Counted from the stretch's first letter, positions 1 through 11,770 are shown. The stretch is DNA of 64,000 nt from Acanthopleura granulata (GCA_016165875.1 JABBOT010000001.1:16444876-16508875); one strand, 5' to 3'. Translations and numbers: made by a program. The notes: a model not told the origin generated them from the letters alone.

Positions 1-344
1 CAAAACAAAATAGTTGAAGAGGAATTCTCAGACTCGTAATTTAGCACTTAATTTACGATCAAATTTTATATATTTGTGCATATAGTCAAGAGTTTGATTT
101 GGGGTCACAGTTTTCACATTTTCTCCATGTATAAGCTTCAGCTTGATTAGTTATGAATATTCATACCTTTATTTGCAAATTCTTAAATTTCCTTTTATTA
201 ATACTGATTGAGCTTCTTGGGATTGATGAAAATATCAACATTTCACTAATTTGGAAATGATAGCAGAGAGGAGAAATGTGGCTCCTAAGTGGCAGAATTC
301 GGTGTTTCTCGCTGTATCAAGTATCATTTTGTCTAATCCTCTAG

Positions 345-2285
345 GTCCTTGTTACACAATATTCTGGAGAAAACTGATGCTTATCTCTGGGCAAAGAAAC
401 CCACCCAGATGGCCCCACAGGTGAGTTTTGTACCCAGAGATTCACTCAAGTGTTTTTGCAGAAGTTAGCATTCAGTATCCCTGGCTGTTTTGTATCACTA
501 AACATGTCGAATTGATATTAAAGCTGAAACGCATTGTTTCCGTTTATGTTAATCATTAAGCACCTGGAGACAGTTTTGAACATTATTCTAAGCATAGCTT
601 TTACGAAGAAGAGGTTAGCGCAAGCATTTAAGAGGATATGACGTTTTGGAAGTGCAATGGTTGAGATGAAAGTGTATGTTGTTTTTTGCAGTTGCATTAT
701 GCTGTTGAAGAGGAGAGGAAGATGGTGTCAGCTGGTAGAGAGGGCAAACAGACCCAGGTGTTCAAGGACATGGTTAGTACTTCCGTTCAGGTTATAGGGA
801 ATTGGTCATGACTCGTTATTACACCAGAAATAGTGCATAATTAAATAGCTAAATTCCATTTAAATTCCATTTAAATTGCTACAGATTATGGATGAAAACT
901 TCCAGCTCACTGTTGACTTTGAACCACTTTCCATTCATGCTAAGCTTATGAATTTGCTGGCTTAACCATTGAAAGTAGACATGGTTTTATGACTGGTATT
1001 TCTGGCTTGTGTACAGCAACCCAACTTTTTTTTCTATATTCATGTAAGCCTGAACTCCAGAATACCTGTGATGTCAAATGTGGTACTTGCTACATTGCTA
1101 AATGTGACGGTGTTTGTGTTTGCTGTGTTGTAGTTCACCCAGCTGGAGAGTCAGGCAGACCTGGCGTGTCACAGGTTTGTGGAGGACCCTGAGTGTCACT
1201 GGGGAGTCAGGTGTGACTTCAACAGGTGAGTCACCAGTAATGACCAGTGCTAATTGGCAATGGTCGGTGTTAATGACCTTTTGACAAGTGAAATAAGAGC
1301 AGCTATGTTTGAGCTGCATATTGTGGAATTTCCACCATTGGCTGCTGGCGATAAATGTGTTATCATAATCAAAGATAAATACATGGGAATGAATGAATGA
1401 TTATGGCTGGACGCTACATCAGCAGTATCTCAGACATATCGTGGCGATAAACACCTGGGAGGTGGGTTGGTAATAAGCCGAATGTTAAGAGATCAGGTCT
1501 CTTCCTTCTCCCTAATGTATACATGTAGAAAATCATCCTGATAATTGAGTCAGTCACAAACCAATTCGAAACAGAGTTGCATGTGCTGTCTAGATCTTTG
1601 CTGCAGTGCTTTAATGGATATTTCATGTTCTGATTATTGGTCCAGGATCATGAGCATTTGTTTTCACATGAACATTTATGATTTTCTCCAGAGCCTGTCC
1701 AGGCTGTGGTTTACAGTTGTCTGCCCAGGTGTCCACGTCCCAGCCAGGAGTTGTCATCTTCCACTGTGGTAAGCTCACAACATTCTTCTTACATGTTCAT
1801 ACAGAACTGCTGAAAACAATAGGGAATGTCTCCTTTCATGACCAATGAAAAGCAAACAGTTAACCACTCCCACCAGCCAGATAAACACTCCCTCAAGCCA
1901 GTTAACCACACCCATATGCTAGTTAACCACACCTACAAACCAGTTGAACCACACCCACACAAGATAAACTATAGACTTGAAACCAGGCTTTGTTGGCATC
2001 CGGGTGGAAGATAAACAATTCAGCTAACGTAATAGTTGTCGTTGCTTCTGCAGAACATTGAAGCAGTGAAAAACTTCTTATACTGTAACATAGTTGTTAC
2101 ATTGCCACCATCACATGGTCTACATGTAGCTATGGCTTATCAGTACCATGAACAGGGACAGTACATCATTCTGTATGTGTCTTATCATGTTACTTCTGTT
2201 TTCAGGCCATGGTTATCACAAATTCTGTCATCCGGAGAATGTGTGTCAAATGTGTAGCGAGAGTGTGAACCGGCTGTTCCACTGA
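345..2285 (+). CDS. 3' exons of an unidentified gene encoding a C-terminal RING-H2 finger (5' end outside the window)
   Basis: Six exons join in frame: 345-420, 692-772, 885-911, 1134-1225, 1692-1768 and 2206-2285 (TGA at 2283-2285). They give 143 residues of a C-terminus. The last three exons encode a full eight-ligand zinc pattern, C-x2-C-x19-C-x-H-x2-H-x2-C-x5-C-x2-C, starting CPGCG, passing through HCGHGYHKFC and ending CQMC. This is the RING-H2 spacing. The finger sits 8 residues from the stop and follows a helical-looking stretch. That layout recalls the end of vesicle-tethering or trafficking proteins of the VPS8/VPS18/VPS41 kind, but I do not recognise the protein and assign no function. 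Exon 885-911 uses a weak GTTGAC donor. If it were read through, a TAA would follow at 963-965. The exon model is seen in sequence; the family resemblance is inference. Confidence 0.62.
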
Positions 2286-4024
2286 TGTTCTTACTGCACA
2301 CTGGAGCAAGACAAACACTGCCAGGATTATAGTGGTCTACAAGTAGCCACAGTTCATACCAGGCACACTGTCATGGACATGTTTGAAGCACATGACTATT
2401 CCAGTTTGTCACATGCTTTACTCATCACATCATAGATAATACTCACATAGACAATACTAAACCCAGTGTCACATACTCTGCATGTCACATACTAAACCCA
2501 GTAGGACATATGGCATGCCAGTGTGCCACATATACATGCGATATCATATACTATGTTCCCCATGCTATACATGTTGTGTAATGTACTACATTTTTTTATG
2601 TGCTATGCCCCTTGAACCAAATGCCATTTTTGTGTCCCATTTTCATCCATTTGTGTGAAATGCTATACCCAATGTGTCATGAGCTATATACAGTGAGCCA
2701 AATACAAAATACCCTGCCTATCGTATACGATACCCCAAGTCACAGGTTATACCCAATGCGTCACATACCATAGCCCAAGTCACAGGTCGTATCCAGTGCG
2801 TTACATACCATACCCCAAGTCACAGGTCATACCCAGTGCATCACATACCACACCCCAAGTCACAGGTCATAACCAGTGCGTCACATCCCGTACCCACAGT
2901 CACAGGTTTTACCCAGTGTGTCACATTGTCACAAGTATATCATATATTTCTGTCAGCACAAGTACTTCCATGTGGAAAGACCAACTACAGTGTACCTATA
3001 CAATCATTGCCTGCTGCCTTTTCCACTAATAATACCCCCACCCCCACCCCTCTCACCAATACCCAAGTAACAGGGGGCTTTCAGCCTGATACATGTAGAT
3101 GGTATATGTTGTGAGTGAGCAAGTGAGGAACCCCCAGTCCAACTACTGTCACACGTTCCATGTTCATTGACTTTCACCACATAGCAATACGATGGCTGCT
3201 TCCATGACAATCACTGCCTGACAGCGTGTCATGAAAAAGCCTTGATGGCAGGCAAAGTGTACTACATGTTGTCATTGTGAGGTGATTGGCTTAATTTATT
3301 CATGTATGTATTTAAATATGAAAGCTTATGGTATGTAAATGTTGTTCAGGGCAGATACAGTAGGTAATAAGAGGTGCCAATTTATATATTACATGCTGGT
3401 CTCTTCAAGAAATTGCCTTGTATGAAATGTCTAATCACATAGCAGAACTCAAAGCAATGATGTTTTTTTTTTTGGGGGGGGGGGGGTTGTACATAAATAA
3501 CACTTGCCTTTTTGTTTGTACTGATTTGGTGCCATGATCAAAAGCAGGGTATGTTTGTATTCCAAACTAAATTTTATATTTTTAGAAAAGATTTTATGTA
3601 AAATATGAATATGAGCAATTGTAACTTATACTTAAATTGTAAAAACTGTATCTTTTAGTCAATTAGTAAAGAAACTAAATACATGTGGTTGCATACATTG
3701 AACTACAGTTTATAGTGACTGTTAAGTGTAACCACTCTAATACCCCAAATTGTTTTTAGTGGTGAGAAATAAGAATGTAAGAAATGAAGTTTTCATCATC
3801 TTAATACTCAGTTTTGGTCTTCTTTCTTTATGTGACAATTTGGTTAAACATTTAACTGTCTATTTTATATTTTGGATATGTATCTTAGTTACTGGTTGCC
3901 ATGGTAATCATTTAAATCAATGTTAGGGTAATCTGGATGAGGAAGAATGTCCCATTTAGGTAACATAGGAACATCTAGTGTAAAGTAGAGATTTATTTTT
4001 CTTAGCAAAGTACATGTAAATAAA
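2286..4024 (+). other. Probable 3' UTR and flank of the RING-H2 gene
   Basis: No coding exon is visible here. The stretch holds the 40-bp tandem repeat at about 2725-2930, a T-run/G-run at about 3464-3486, and a canonical AATAAA at 4019-4024. The AATAAA is the first good poly(A) signal I noticed after the stop codon. How far the transcript extends cannot be fixed from sequence alone. Confidence 0.35.
2725..2930. repeat. 40-bp tandem repeat, about five copies
   Basis: The phrase CCAAGTCACAGGT recurs every 40 bases near 2733, 2773, 2813, 2853 and 2893 (the last with one change). It alternates with ACCCAGTGCGTCACATACC-like text. Copies differ by a few bases. The repeat lies just downstream of the RING-H2 gene's stop codon, so it may be transcribed as 3' UTR. 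Confidence 0.85.
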
Positions 4025-4248
4025 GCCAGCTGACATTTGCATAACAGTTCCCCCTAAAATCTTCCTAAAGTTGTTGAACCCATGCACTGTCTGACGTCAT
4101 CATATATCATTTGCCCATAGCTTTGATTTAAACACGGAAAAATTCAAATAATGCATGTAGTGTCTTATTATGACTATTAGCTATGAGAGATTATCTGAAG
4201 GAATTATATTAGCTTAAGATATTAGATATTCCTCTACATTGAAGCTTC

Positions 4249-4428
4249 CTCTATGGCCGTACGTGGGAAGGTCTGCCACAACCTGCAGATGGTCGTGGGT
4301 TTCTCCCGGGCTCTGCCCGGTTTTCTCCCACTATAATGCTGGCCACCATCGTATGAAATATTTTTGAGTGAAATATTCTTGAGTACGGCATAAAACACCA
4401 ATCAAATGAATAAATAAATAAATAAATT
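4249..4428 (+). mobile_element. tRNA-type SINE, family 1, 5'-truncated
   Basis: Starts at GGCCGTACGTGGGAAGGTCT and runs through the family body (CTCTGCCCGG, ATAATGCTGGCC) into TTGAGTACGGCATAAAACACC and a (TAAA)n tail. The tRNA-like head is missing. It matches the full copy at 44968-45241. Confidence 0.85.
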
Positions 4429-4639
4429 TACATTGAAAACTCTCTGGTTGTTACAATCTCCAGATTGTTCAGGTTTGTGAAAAAATTTATGTTATTTTAC
4501 AGATTTACAGATAAAGAACATCTAACATGCATTACAAGCATCTATATGTGATCAGTTCTGTGATCAGTTCTCGAAAATTAGCCTAGAATTAGCAAGACAC
4601 TTGCAGAATATATTGATAAATGCCCATGCTGTAAATATG

Positions 4640-4975
4640 AAAGGGATGTTGACTTGGTCTGGTCATCAGGACCTAGGAGGGACAAGTTCAAGCCTGACCT
4701 CAAACAGGGAATTTGTAGATTTCCCTGCTGCCATTGGTTGGGCCTTGGTGACAATAAGTATTTGACCACTGTCATGTGGGCGTACATATTGAAGTTGGTT
4801 TGGGACCACTTCCACCAACATTGTACACACATCAAAATGTCACGTGAGAAAGTTCCTCTGTAGCTTACCAAGGGATGGTGGTTTACAAACACCCTCGAGT
4901 TTCCTCCACCAATGACTGCCATGGTATAAGTGAAAAATTCTTGTGTGTCTCAATCAAGTAAAATATAAGTATGAA
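4640..4975 (+). mobile_element. SINE, family 2
   Basis: Family 2 has a different body from family 1: a segment near GGAATTTGTAGATTTCCCTG, then GGGCCTTGG, then a TTTCCTCCACC..ACTGCCATGGTATAAGTG tail ending in a CAATCAAGTAAAAT remnant. Similar copies lie at 44630-44967 and 55600-55914. The open frames on both strands here are by-products of this repeat. Confidence 0.6.
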
Positions 4976-5991
4976 AAGGCTTGTGAAAATAAGTGTGATT
5001 CCTGTATGGATGTAAATAGCAAGTGATGTTACTAATTAAACTGTTAGCATTTATACATATGTATATATATATTTATGTACAATATGTATTTGTATGTCAA
5101 ACAAAAAAGACTGAAGCAATGTGTCTGTGATAATTATGCTGTGATTTAGTCCTTGTACACACAGACAAGGTTTGATCCAGACGTACCATATGTAGGCTAG
5201 ACTATTTTTCTACCTTGCTTGTCACATGTACACATAGCACTGGTAAAACTGCTGGATGCAAATCTGTATAGTCTGTGATTTCTTGAACGCTTAGTTGTAG
5301 GCTTAAGTTATTATAGCTAGAGAATATCAGATAAGTTACTACTGTTCCTTAAAGGTCAATATGATTGTCAATAGTTGATGAGCTTTGCCAGAAATTTGAA
5401 AAAATGTTTGTATTTGCCAGAATGACTTGTTACATTTGCTCTGTGGAACAAGTCATAATTTTATTTACACACCATGTACTTTGTGTCATTTACAAAATCT
5501 TATGTTTGCTTTAACAGCCTGACATCTTGGCCATCTTGCTTCCGTGTTCTTATTGGTTGTTCTTTATGCCATTCTTCACTCTTACATAGTCTGAAGATTA
5601 AGCCCTGTTGTTTCTCATAGAACATAATTATGGAATCGGATGTTTTATGAAGATCATGTGATGTCATTTATGTCATAAGTGGATGGATTATAGACTAATT
5701 TTCTGTCACATTCAAGAAATATTTGATTCTGTAACTTTGTCTTCCTCTGATGTAGCTTACTTATCAAAACGGACCTGATGACCAGTATACTCTACATTCT
5801 ATAGATAAAGGCAGTGATCAGTCTCACAAAATGCTGTTCTGTAATATGCAGGTCTATCATCTTCTGCTGACAAAGACTCTAAAGGGTATTGAGGATTTTG
5901 CCATTAAGCACATTAAGTGTCATGAACATATTTAAACACTTCATCCACGCACAGACTTTCAGGCCAGCAAAAGGCCACCAGCCAGATTATG

Positions 5992-6449
5992 TACTGTGTC
6001 ATGAACTAGTTTTGTGGGGCTTTTTAAAGCTGTCTGAATGAAGAGTTAAAGGCAGGAAGTGGGGAATATTTCACACCTAAAGCAAGTTGGTCCATAGCAA
6101 TGAACTCCACCCTTCTTTTCTGTAATACACATGATGGTTTCTCTGTGATTGTGCTCGCAATCGGAAATGTTCAACACTTTCGAGTGATTTCCAATGATTA
6201 TCCCTTCATATGTGCACAGAGCCTCAAGTTAGGAAAGGTCAATCTGTCAGACTATACTGTGTCATGAACTCGCTTTGTGGGTCTTCATAAGCTGTCTGAA
6301 TGAAGTTGTAGGCAGACAATGGAGAATATTTCACACCTGAAGCAAGTTGGTTGATAGCTATGAACTCTTTCGTTCTTCTCTGTAATATACATCATGGATT
6401 CTGTGTAATTGTGGTGGCCATTTGAAATGTTCAACATTTTTGAGTGATT
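5992..6449. repeat. Two diverged tandem copies of a roughly 200-bp segment
   Basis: Segment 5992-6193 reappears at 6255-6449. Both contain GTGTCATGAACT, GCTGTCTGAATGAAG, GAATATTTCACACCT, AGCAAGTTGGT and AAATGTTCAACA in the same order, with many substitutions. The offset is about 260 bp. Neither copy shows a coding frame. Confidence 0.75.
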
Positions 6450-7624
6450 TACTTTGATTTCTTGGTTTTTTATTAAAACATTATCATTTATGAGGCTAAA
6501 CCCGGAGATCTTTGGCGAAAAAAGCCACATTTAGTAGACATATCAAATTTTCTCTATTTAGGAAGAAGAGCTTAAATATTTGCCTTTCAGAAAATATGAA
6601 ACTTATATCTATACTATAAATGATTAAATTTGTTGAAAAGATTCTAAAAGTTTCTCGGCATTATAAGCCTTTATTCTTCGAAGTGCAGAGTTCTGTATGG
6701 TGGAAAGGTTGGATACACAGGATGAATGATTTGCAACAGTGTGTAACTTCAGAAAATGGTGTTTCACACAGCTTAGAACCAATTTGCTGTCGAACAAGTC
6801 ACATGTTCTTGAGTATGTCATAAAAACATCAATGAAATATATAAAATAAATAGAGCCAGGTTGTTTAGGCAGGAAGTGTTCCCCAATGAGTTTCAATATG
6901 GTCATGTTTTGATTTAGTTCAGTATGGTTCATATGTACATGCAGAAAAATATCAATTTTATTGGACATCAACATTTTATACATTGTTACAATTGAAATGC
7001 TATATTTAGTGACAAGTTTGGCAATTACAATAAAACTTCACCTGAAATAATGAGTTGAGCGTTCCTCTCAATGTGACTGCAGCTGCTGGACCAAGTTGCT
7101 CATTTTGCCCAATTCTGAATGGCCTGTTGATCGTTTGTTTGTTTTCAACAGAAGGTACATGTAGGATGATATCCTGCTGTAAAGAAAGGTATGTTTCATC
7201 TCCATAGGTAATATTGTGAGACATTTATTTACATCAAAAAGTACAATTTTAGGGGAGAAATTTTGCATCGTGTAGCACATTCCCCACAGTTTGCTTGCTT
7301 GAAGCTGCAGGTGTAACTGTCAACCTTATTTCTCAGTGTGAACATGGTATTTATCACTTAAAACCCCACTCCATCGCTAGGCCACCCAAGACTTGGGCTC
7401 AGTCACATGCTCAGGGAAGTTACAAGACTCCCCTGTATCCAGTGTTGGGGCCTGAGTAACATTAAACACTTGATGGTGCTCTCCCATGTATTTTTACATC
7501 AAGTTTGAAAGAAATCTTGCTCTCCATGAATAGGCGTCAGTCACTCATGAAAAAGTTTGTCAGTATAACTCGCCATTCTTTGGTGGTTTACTTCAGTGTC
7601 CTACACTCATATTGTAATGGCTCC

Positions 7625-7768
7625 TCCACAACAGTACGTAGGGACATCTAGCAGCAACCTGGATATGGTCCTCGGTTTTTCACTGGGCTCTGAATTCCTC
7701 CTACCATAATGCTGGCGGCTGTTGTAGAAGTGCAATATTCTGGAGCATGGCATAAACAATAGCATGAG
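7625..7768 (+). mobile_element. Highly diverged SINE, family 1
   Basis: Recognisable by GTACGTAGGGACATC, AGCAACCTGG, CCTACCATAATGCTGGC and GGCATAAACAATA in family order. It is old and lacks both a head and a clear tail. Confidence 0.6.
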
Positions 7769-7927
7769 ACATTCTTGGCCTATCACCGCATCACGGTATA
7801 CGTCAACATACCGATCTCATGACGCCAAGGAAAACAGTACATGGATTAAAGTACTATGAATGACTTATCTCAGAATCAGGTGTATCAAAAAGTCTCACAA
7901 GAAAGCCAGAGTTTTTACACTGATGAC

Positions 7928-8182
7928 ATGGGTGGTTAGTGCACTAGTCCAGCATAATGACCCAGGTGCCTCTCACCAATGCGACTGCTGGGAGTTCAAG
8001 CCCATACTCATGCTGGCATCCTCTCTGGTCGTACGTGGGAAAGTCTGCCAGCAAACTGCGGATGGTTGTGGCTTTCCCCCTGGCCCTGCACGATTTCCTC
8101 CCACCATAATTCTGGCTGCTGTCTATAAGTGAAGTATTCTTGAATTCGCCGTAAAACACTAATGAAATAAATAAATAAATAC
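7928..8182 (+). mobile_element. SINE, family 1, nearly full length
   Basis: The head keeps GGTTAGTGCACTAGTCCAGC and GCGACTGCTGGGAGTTCAAG, which correspond to the tRNA-like A-box and B-box regions. The complete body follows, ending GCCGTAAAACACTAATGAAA and a (TAAA)n tail. Confidence 0.85.
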
Positions 8183-8784
8183 ACTGATAACCTGGACAGT
8201 AGATGAATTGATAGGACTTCAATGTCACTTTCAATGTTATTTGGATCATCTAAGGGTGTTACCATGACACAGGATTTCACAATGCTCTATCCAACACCTG
8301 TACGTCACAAATAGGAACGTGTGTAGATACACGCACTTGCCAAAGGTTAGTGGTTCAACCAGGGCATTCTGCTTTCCAAACAATAACCATGTAACATGAA
8401 CAAGAATGTTCCATCTCAGGAACCCCCACTACGCAGACTCACAAATGCAGTCCTCGTCGTCGCCAGACTTCGAACCAAAGACTTGCTGACTTGTGCAAGT
8501 ACTGAAAAGGTAACTTGTTGATGGCTCTTTGAGCAATTGATTCCAAGGGTTCCAAGGACACTGACCATCCAGAACTTACGTGGCAGATATTACAACTGCT
8601 GCACTGACCCTGCTGACACTTCAATACAAGCCGTGGCAGATAGTGAATAAGTTGAATTGTGCAATGTACTGATATCTGTTTTGGTTTTCTCATTTGATTC
8701 AGGCTTAATATTACTTTCAACACTCTTTTTGGTCATACTACCACAGTGTCTCCTTGTCACAAACCATACCCAATGTCCACATAC

Positions 8785-9000
8785 ATGTATTTAAGGTGCT
8801 GCCTCACTGGAACATCATGCTGAAGACACCTGGGATGATGCCTCACCCTGTTAGTTTACTTACAGGCAAACCTGTACTTGGTCTATTCCTCTTACGCGGA
8901 GTGTCTAACAAAGTAGTTACAAGTACCAAGATTACTGATGTTAACGTCAGTATAGGACTCCATTTGGGACCGAATCCCAAACCTGCTAAATCTGTCCACT
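8785..9000 (-). mobile_element. Possible reverse-oriented tRNA-derived SINE fragment
   Basis: GTGCTGCCTCACTGGAACAT and the following text resemble a repeat I associate with molluscan genomes. Near 8970, GGGACCGAATCCC is the reverse complement of a tRNA B box. The 83-codon open frame here shows no domain and is best explained by the repeat. Confidence 0.4.
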
Positions 9001-9211
9001 ATTAAAACCACTGCAGCAGGTAAGGCGCAGATGCAGATCTATCTGCTGAGATAATCATCTCTCGTACTTGTAGTCTTGCCATGTTTAACTGCACAAGTTG
9101 CTCAATTGGCTCACAACCTCATTGCCTCACGTGACCTCAGAATTTGACATGTGTCGTGACCATTTTGACAGTCATACTGCTGTGGCACATAAAGAAAATG
9201 TTGCTATTGCT

Positions 9212-9350
9212 TTATTTATTTATCTGTTTATTTGATTGGTGTTTTATGCTGTACTCAAGAATATTTCATTTATATGATGGTGGCCAGCATTATGGTAGGA
9301 GGAAACCAGGCAGTGCCCAGGGGGAAACCCACGGCCATCAGTGCTACTCG
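9212..9350 (-). mobile_element. SINE, family 1, 3' part, reverse orientation
   Basis: Starts with (TTTA)n, then GATTGGTGTTTTATGCTGTA, AGAATATTTC, GGCCAGCATTATGG and GGAAACCC. This is the family 1 body read backwards and truncated before the head. Confidence 0.85.
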
Positions 9351-9864
9351 ATTACTCACATTTTTCTCTCGAGCTGAGGGGATAGTTCGCTTCAGTGCAC
9401 ACATTGAGAATTTTGTCTCTCAAGTTCAAAATATCAAACAGAACAGATATTTTCTGCAAGGGGTGAAAACTCAACACTTACACTCACACATGTAAGTGCT
9501 TAACAAAAGATACTTTTCTAAACACATACACGGTGGCTCTTCTTGGCTTAAGCAGACTGCGACACAGTGGTCAAGATGCTCACCTTTCAATCAAGAGGAC
9601 ACACGAGCTCTTGAATCAAGTTATGCCTCTGACAGGGAATAGATATCCCCAGATTCCACAGCTCTTGGGTTCTGGGGGCTAAATACTGGTGGATACTGCT
9701 CTGCTTTACCAGATTAAAAGTTCTTGCAACACTAACATATTCTTTGTTAATGAAATTTACCATATTACTTTAATTCCACTGTTATGGAAAATCATGAAGT
9801 TACAAATCCTACCATGGAAACCACAAAGTAAAATTATCAACTGGAAGCATGGTTTTGGAATACA

Positions 9865-9870
9865 TTTATT
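9865..9870 (-). terminator. Candidate poly(A) signal for DAPIT
   Basis: TTTATT on the plus strand reads AATAAA on the minus strand. It lies 167 bases downstream of the DAPIT stop codon. Confidence 0.4.
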
Positions 9871-10036
9871 AACAATTTTTTTGTTTTTTTTTCACAGCAC
9901 TAAATGGGCAGATGGTTGCAGATTAAGCTACAGCTGTAAAACTGACATACGGCAGCTAGGGCCTTACTGTCATGACAGTTATTTATGACATCACACATCT
10001 CGGTTAATTACAGTTCATTTACTAAATTTACAGTCG

Positions 10037-11084
10037 TTATTTCTTCGCATCCTGAATGGCCTTGTCTGCTTTCTTCCCTCCACGTCCAAAGAGCAGGTAA
10101 CCAAGAAAAAGTGATCCGTATGTGGCAACTACCCACTGGAATAAAGATAAGAACAGAAACATCCATGTCACTAACCCTACTAGACACATGTACTGTGGCA
10201 CTGAACTGTAAGAACACTTACATGCATATGTATGCAAATGGGTATAATAAGAAAGATTCAACACATAAAGCAACATATCCTACCAGTGATACTGGTAGAC
10301 ATATCACTCAAGCAATTATATTTATTTATTTCTCAAAAATGTTTCACTTACCAGCATTATGGTGGGTGGAAACTGGGCAGAGCCTTTGGAAAACCCACTC
10401 CCATCCACAGGATGCTGGTGGACCTTCCCAGGTATGGCCCGAGAGGAAGCCAACATGAGCTGGACTTGAATGGGCAATTATAGCCGGAAGATATTTATTT
10501 ATTTATTTATTTTACTGTTGTTTTATGCCGTACTCAAGAATATTTCACTTATACGATGGCGGCCAGCATTATGGTGGGTGGAAACCCACGACTGTTCACA
10601 GGTTGCTGGTAGACCTTCCCACGTACGGCCAGAGATGAAGCCAGCATGAGCGGGACTTGAACTCACAGCATCCGCATTGATAGGAGGCTTCAGGTGTATA
10701 TACCTTAAAAGCAATTAAATGCAAGAGATATATCCAATGTTCTACACTCTACATGTACATACTACTAAAAACTACATGAGAAATTTGACCCACAAGTCAT
10801 TTTCATTAATCTATCATTAAACACGCATTCAACTTCAGAATCAAATCATTACTAATTAGTAATGTACCACCAATCAAGTGCGAATGCTGGCATATTTATA
10901 GTTGTAACTCAAATAGAACACCACGCAGACACTCAATACCCTATGAAAACCATACCAGCATACTTCGTAGTTAAGCAGATAACTAGATACTTGCATTAAA
11001 TCTTCCTCTCTGTGTGTAAGAGTTGAAATAATATTTCATTCCTGTGAACTTGTACTGTGACTCGTCAACACCTGCCATTGTCAC
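10037..11084 (-). CDS. ATP5MK: DAPIT, ATP synthase membrane subunit (ATP5MK/USMG5 homologue)
   Basis: A small single-pass subunit of the mitochondrial F1Fo ATP synthase in the inner membrane, needed for complex stability and dimerisation. There are two coding exons on the minus strand: 11078-10995 (ATG at 11078, 28 codons; the exon itself starts at 11084 after a TTTCAG acceptor) and 10135-10037 (32 codons plus TAA). They join in phase 0 to give 60 residues, against 58 in human. Exon 1 ends YFNSYTQRGRFN and exon 2 begins WVVATYGS, which match the family's FNSYT..GR.N..LATYGS core. A hydrophobic segment LFLGYLLF follows, then a lysine-rich C-terminus. The intron is GC-AG, with donor GCAAGT and acceptor TTCCAG. 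The acceptor before the ATG exon implies an upstream non-coding exon nearer the PDCD11 promoter. Two reverse SINEs sit in the intron. Confidence 0.93.
10319..10478 (-). mobile_element. SINE, family 1, reverse orientation, in the DAPIT intron
   Basis: TTTATTTATTTCTC, then ACCAGCATTATGGTGGG, GAAAACCCAC and GAGGAAGCCAACATGAGC. It is the family 1 body in reverse with a small internal deletion. Confidence 0.75.
10492..10690 (-). mobile_element. SINE, family 1, reverse orientation, in the DAPIT intron
   Basis: Starts with (ATTT)n, then TTTTATGCCGTACTCAAGAA, GGCGGCCAGCATTATGG, CACAGGTTGCTGG and GAACTCACAGCATCCGCATT, which reaches the B-box region of the head. It lies directly behind the copy at 10319-10478, so two copies sit nearly in tandem. 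Confidence 0.85.
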
Positions 11085-11770
11085 CTGAAACAATTCAAAA
11101 ACTGTTAAACCCACACATTCACTATGAAATTTGTGACGGGGGAGTGGGGGGAAATTACATTCACCTGTTGATCATGTTCAAATAGCTTAACGGGCCAATG
11201 ATTCACCATTGAGAAAGGTTAATACCAGAAACTGCTGAAAATAGACCTCAACGTTTAATTTAATTGAAGTTCACGTTGAACTAGGCTCCACAGTACCTAA
11301 ACTACAGCTACATTGTCTTTCTATACAGACACAACGTCTCGCATGACTTTACGAGAACTATAGATGACAAATAAATACCACAAAGAAGCCGTTTCTCACT
11401 CTGTGAGGAACCCTATACCCTAGTACTGACTTAACATTAACAGACTATTCGGTGCTCATAAATCGTCAGTTGTAGTGTGAATTATAATTACGCTTGTAAC
11501 AACAGACATGCTTTTTGCATCAAACCGTCGAGGCACATCTTACTTCACAATTTCATAAGAATGCTATCAGGATGTATACCTTAATTGACAGATTTCCAAC
11601 AGATATAATGATATAACTGCAGTTTGACCCTGTGAGACTGCCTTTGCCCTTCTATCTGGTTTCCAAAACTAAGGGTCGCATAAGGCGACCATTGAGAACT
11701 ACCATTGGTTAAAAATTGCAAGCTTTCACTTCCGGTTCATGAATCCACATGGTTGACGCCACAGTGTAAC
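11085..11770. promoter_or_regulatory. Head-to-head intergenic region with a candidate shared promoter and PDCD11 non-coding exon 1
   Basis: DAPIT (minus) and PDCD11 (plus) diverge from here. An ATTGG (inverted CCAAT) lies at 11704-11708, and an ETS-type CACTTCCGGTT at 11727-11737. A consensus donor GTAAGTTT at 11771 would end a PDCD11 5' non-coding exon that joins the acceptor before 12588. No TATA box is obvious. ETS plus CCAAT motifs are typical of housekeeping bidirectional promoters. The start sites themselves are not visible. Confidence 0.5.

Noticed and set aside
885..965. TAA at 963-965 as the true end of the first gene
   Set aside because: Splicing at 912 restores frame with downstream exons that form a complete RING-H2 domain, which is unlikely by chance.
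9985..10458. 157-codon plus-strand open frame
   Set aside because: It overlaps the DAPIT exon on the other strand and a reverse SINE. DAPIT is supported by homology and splice phase.
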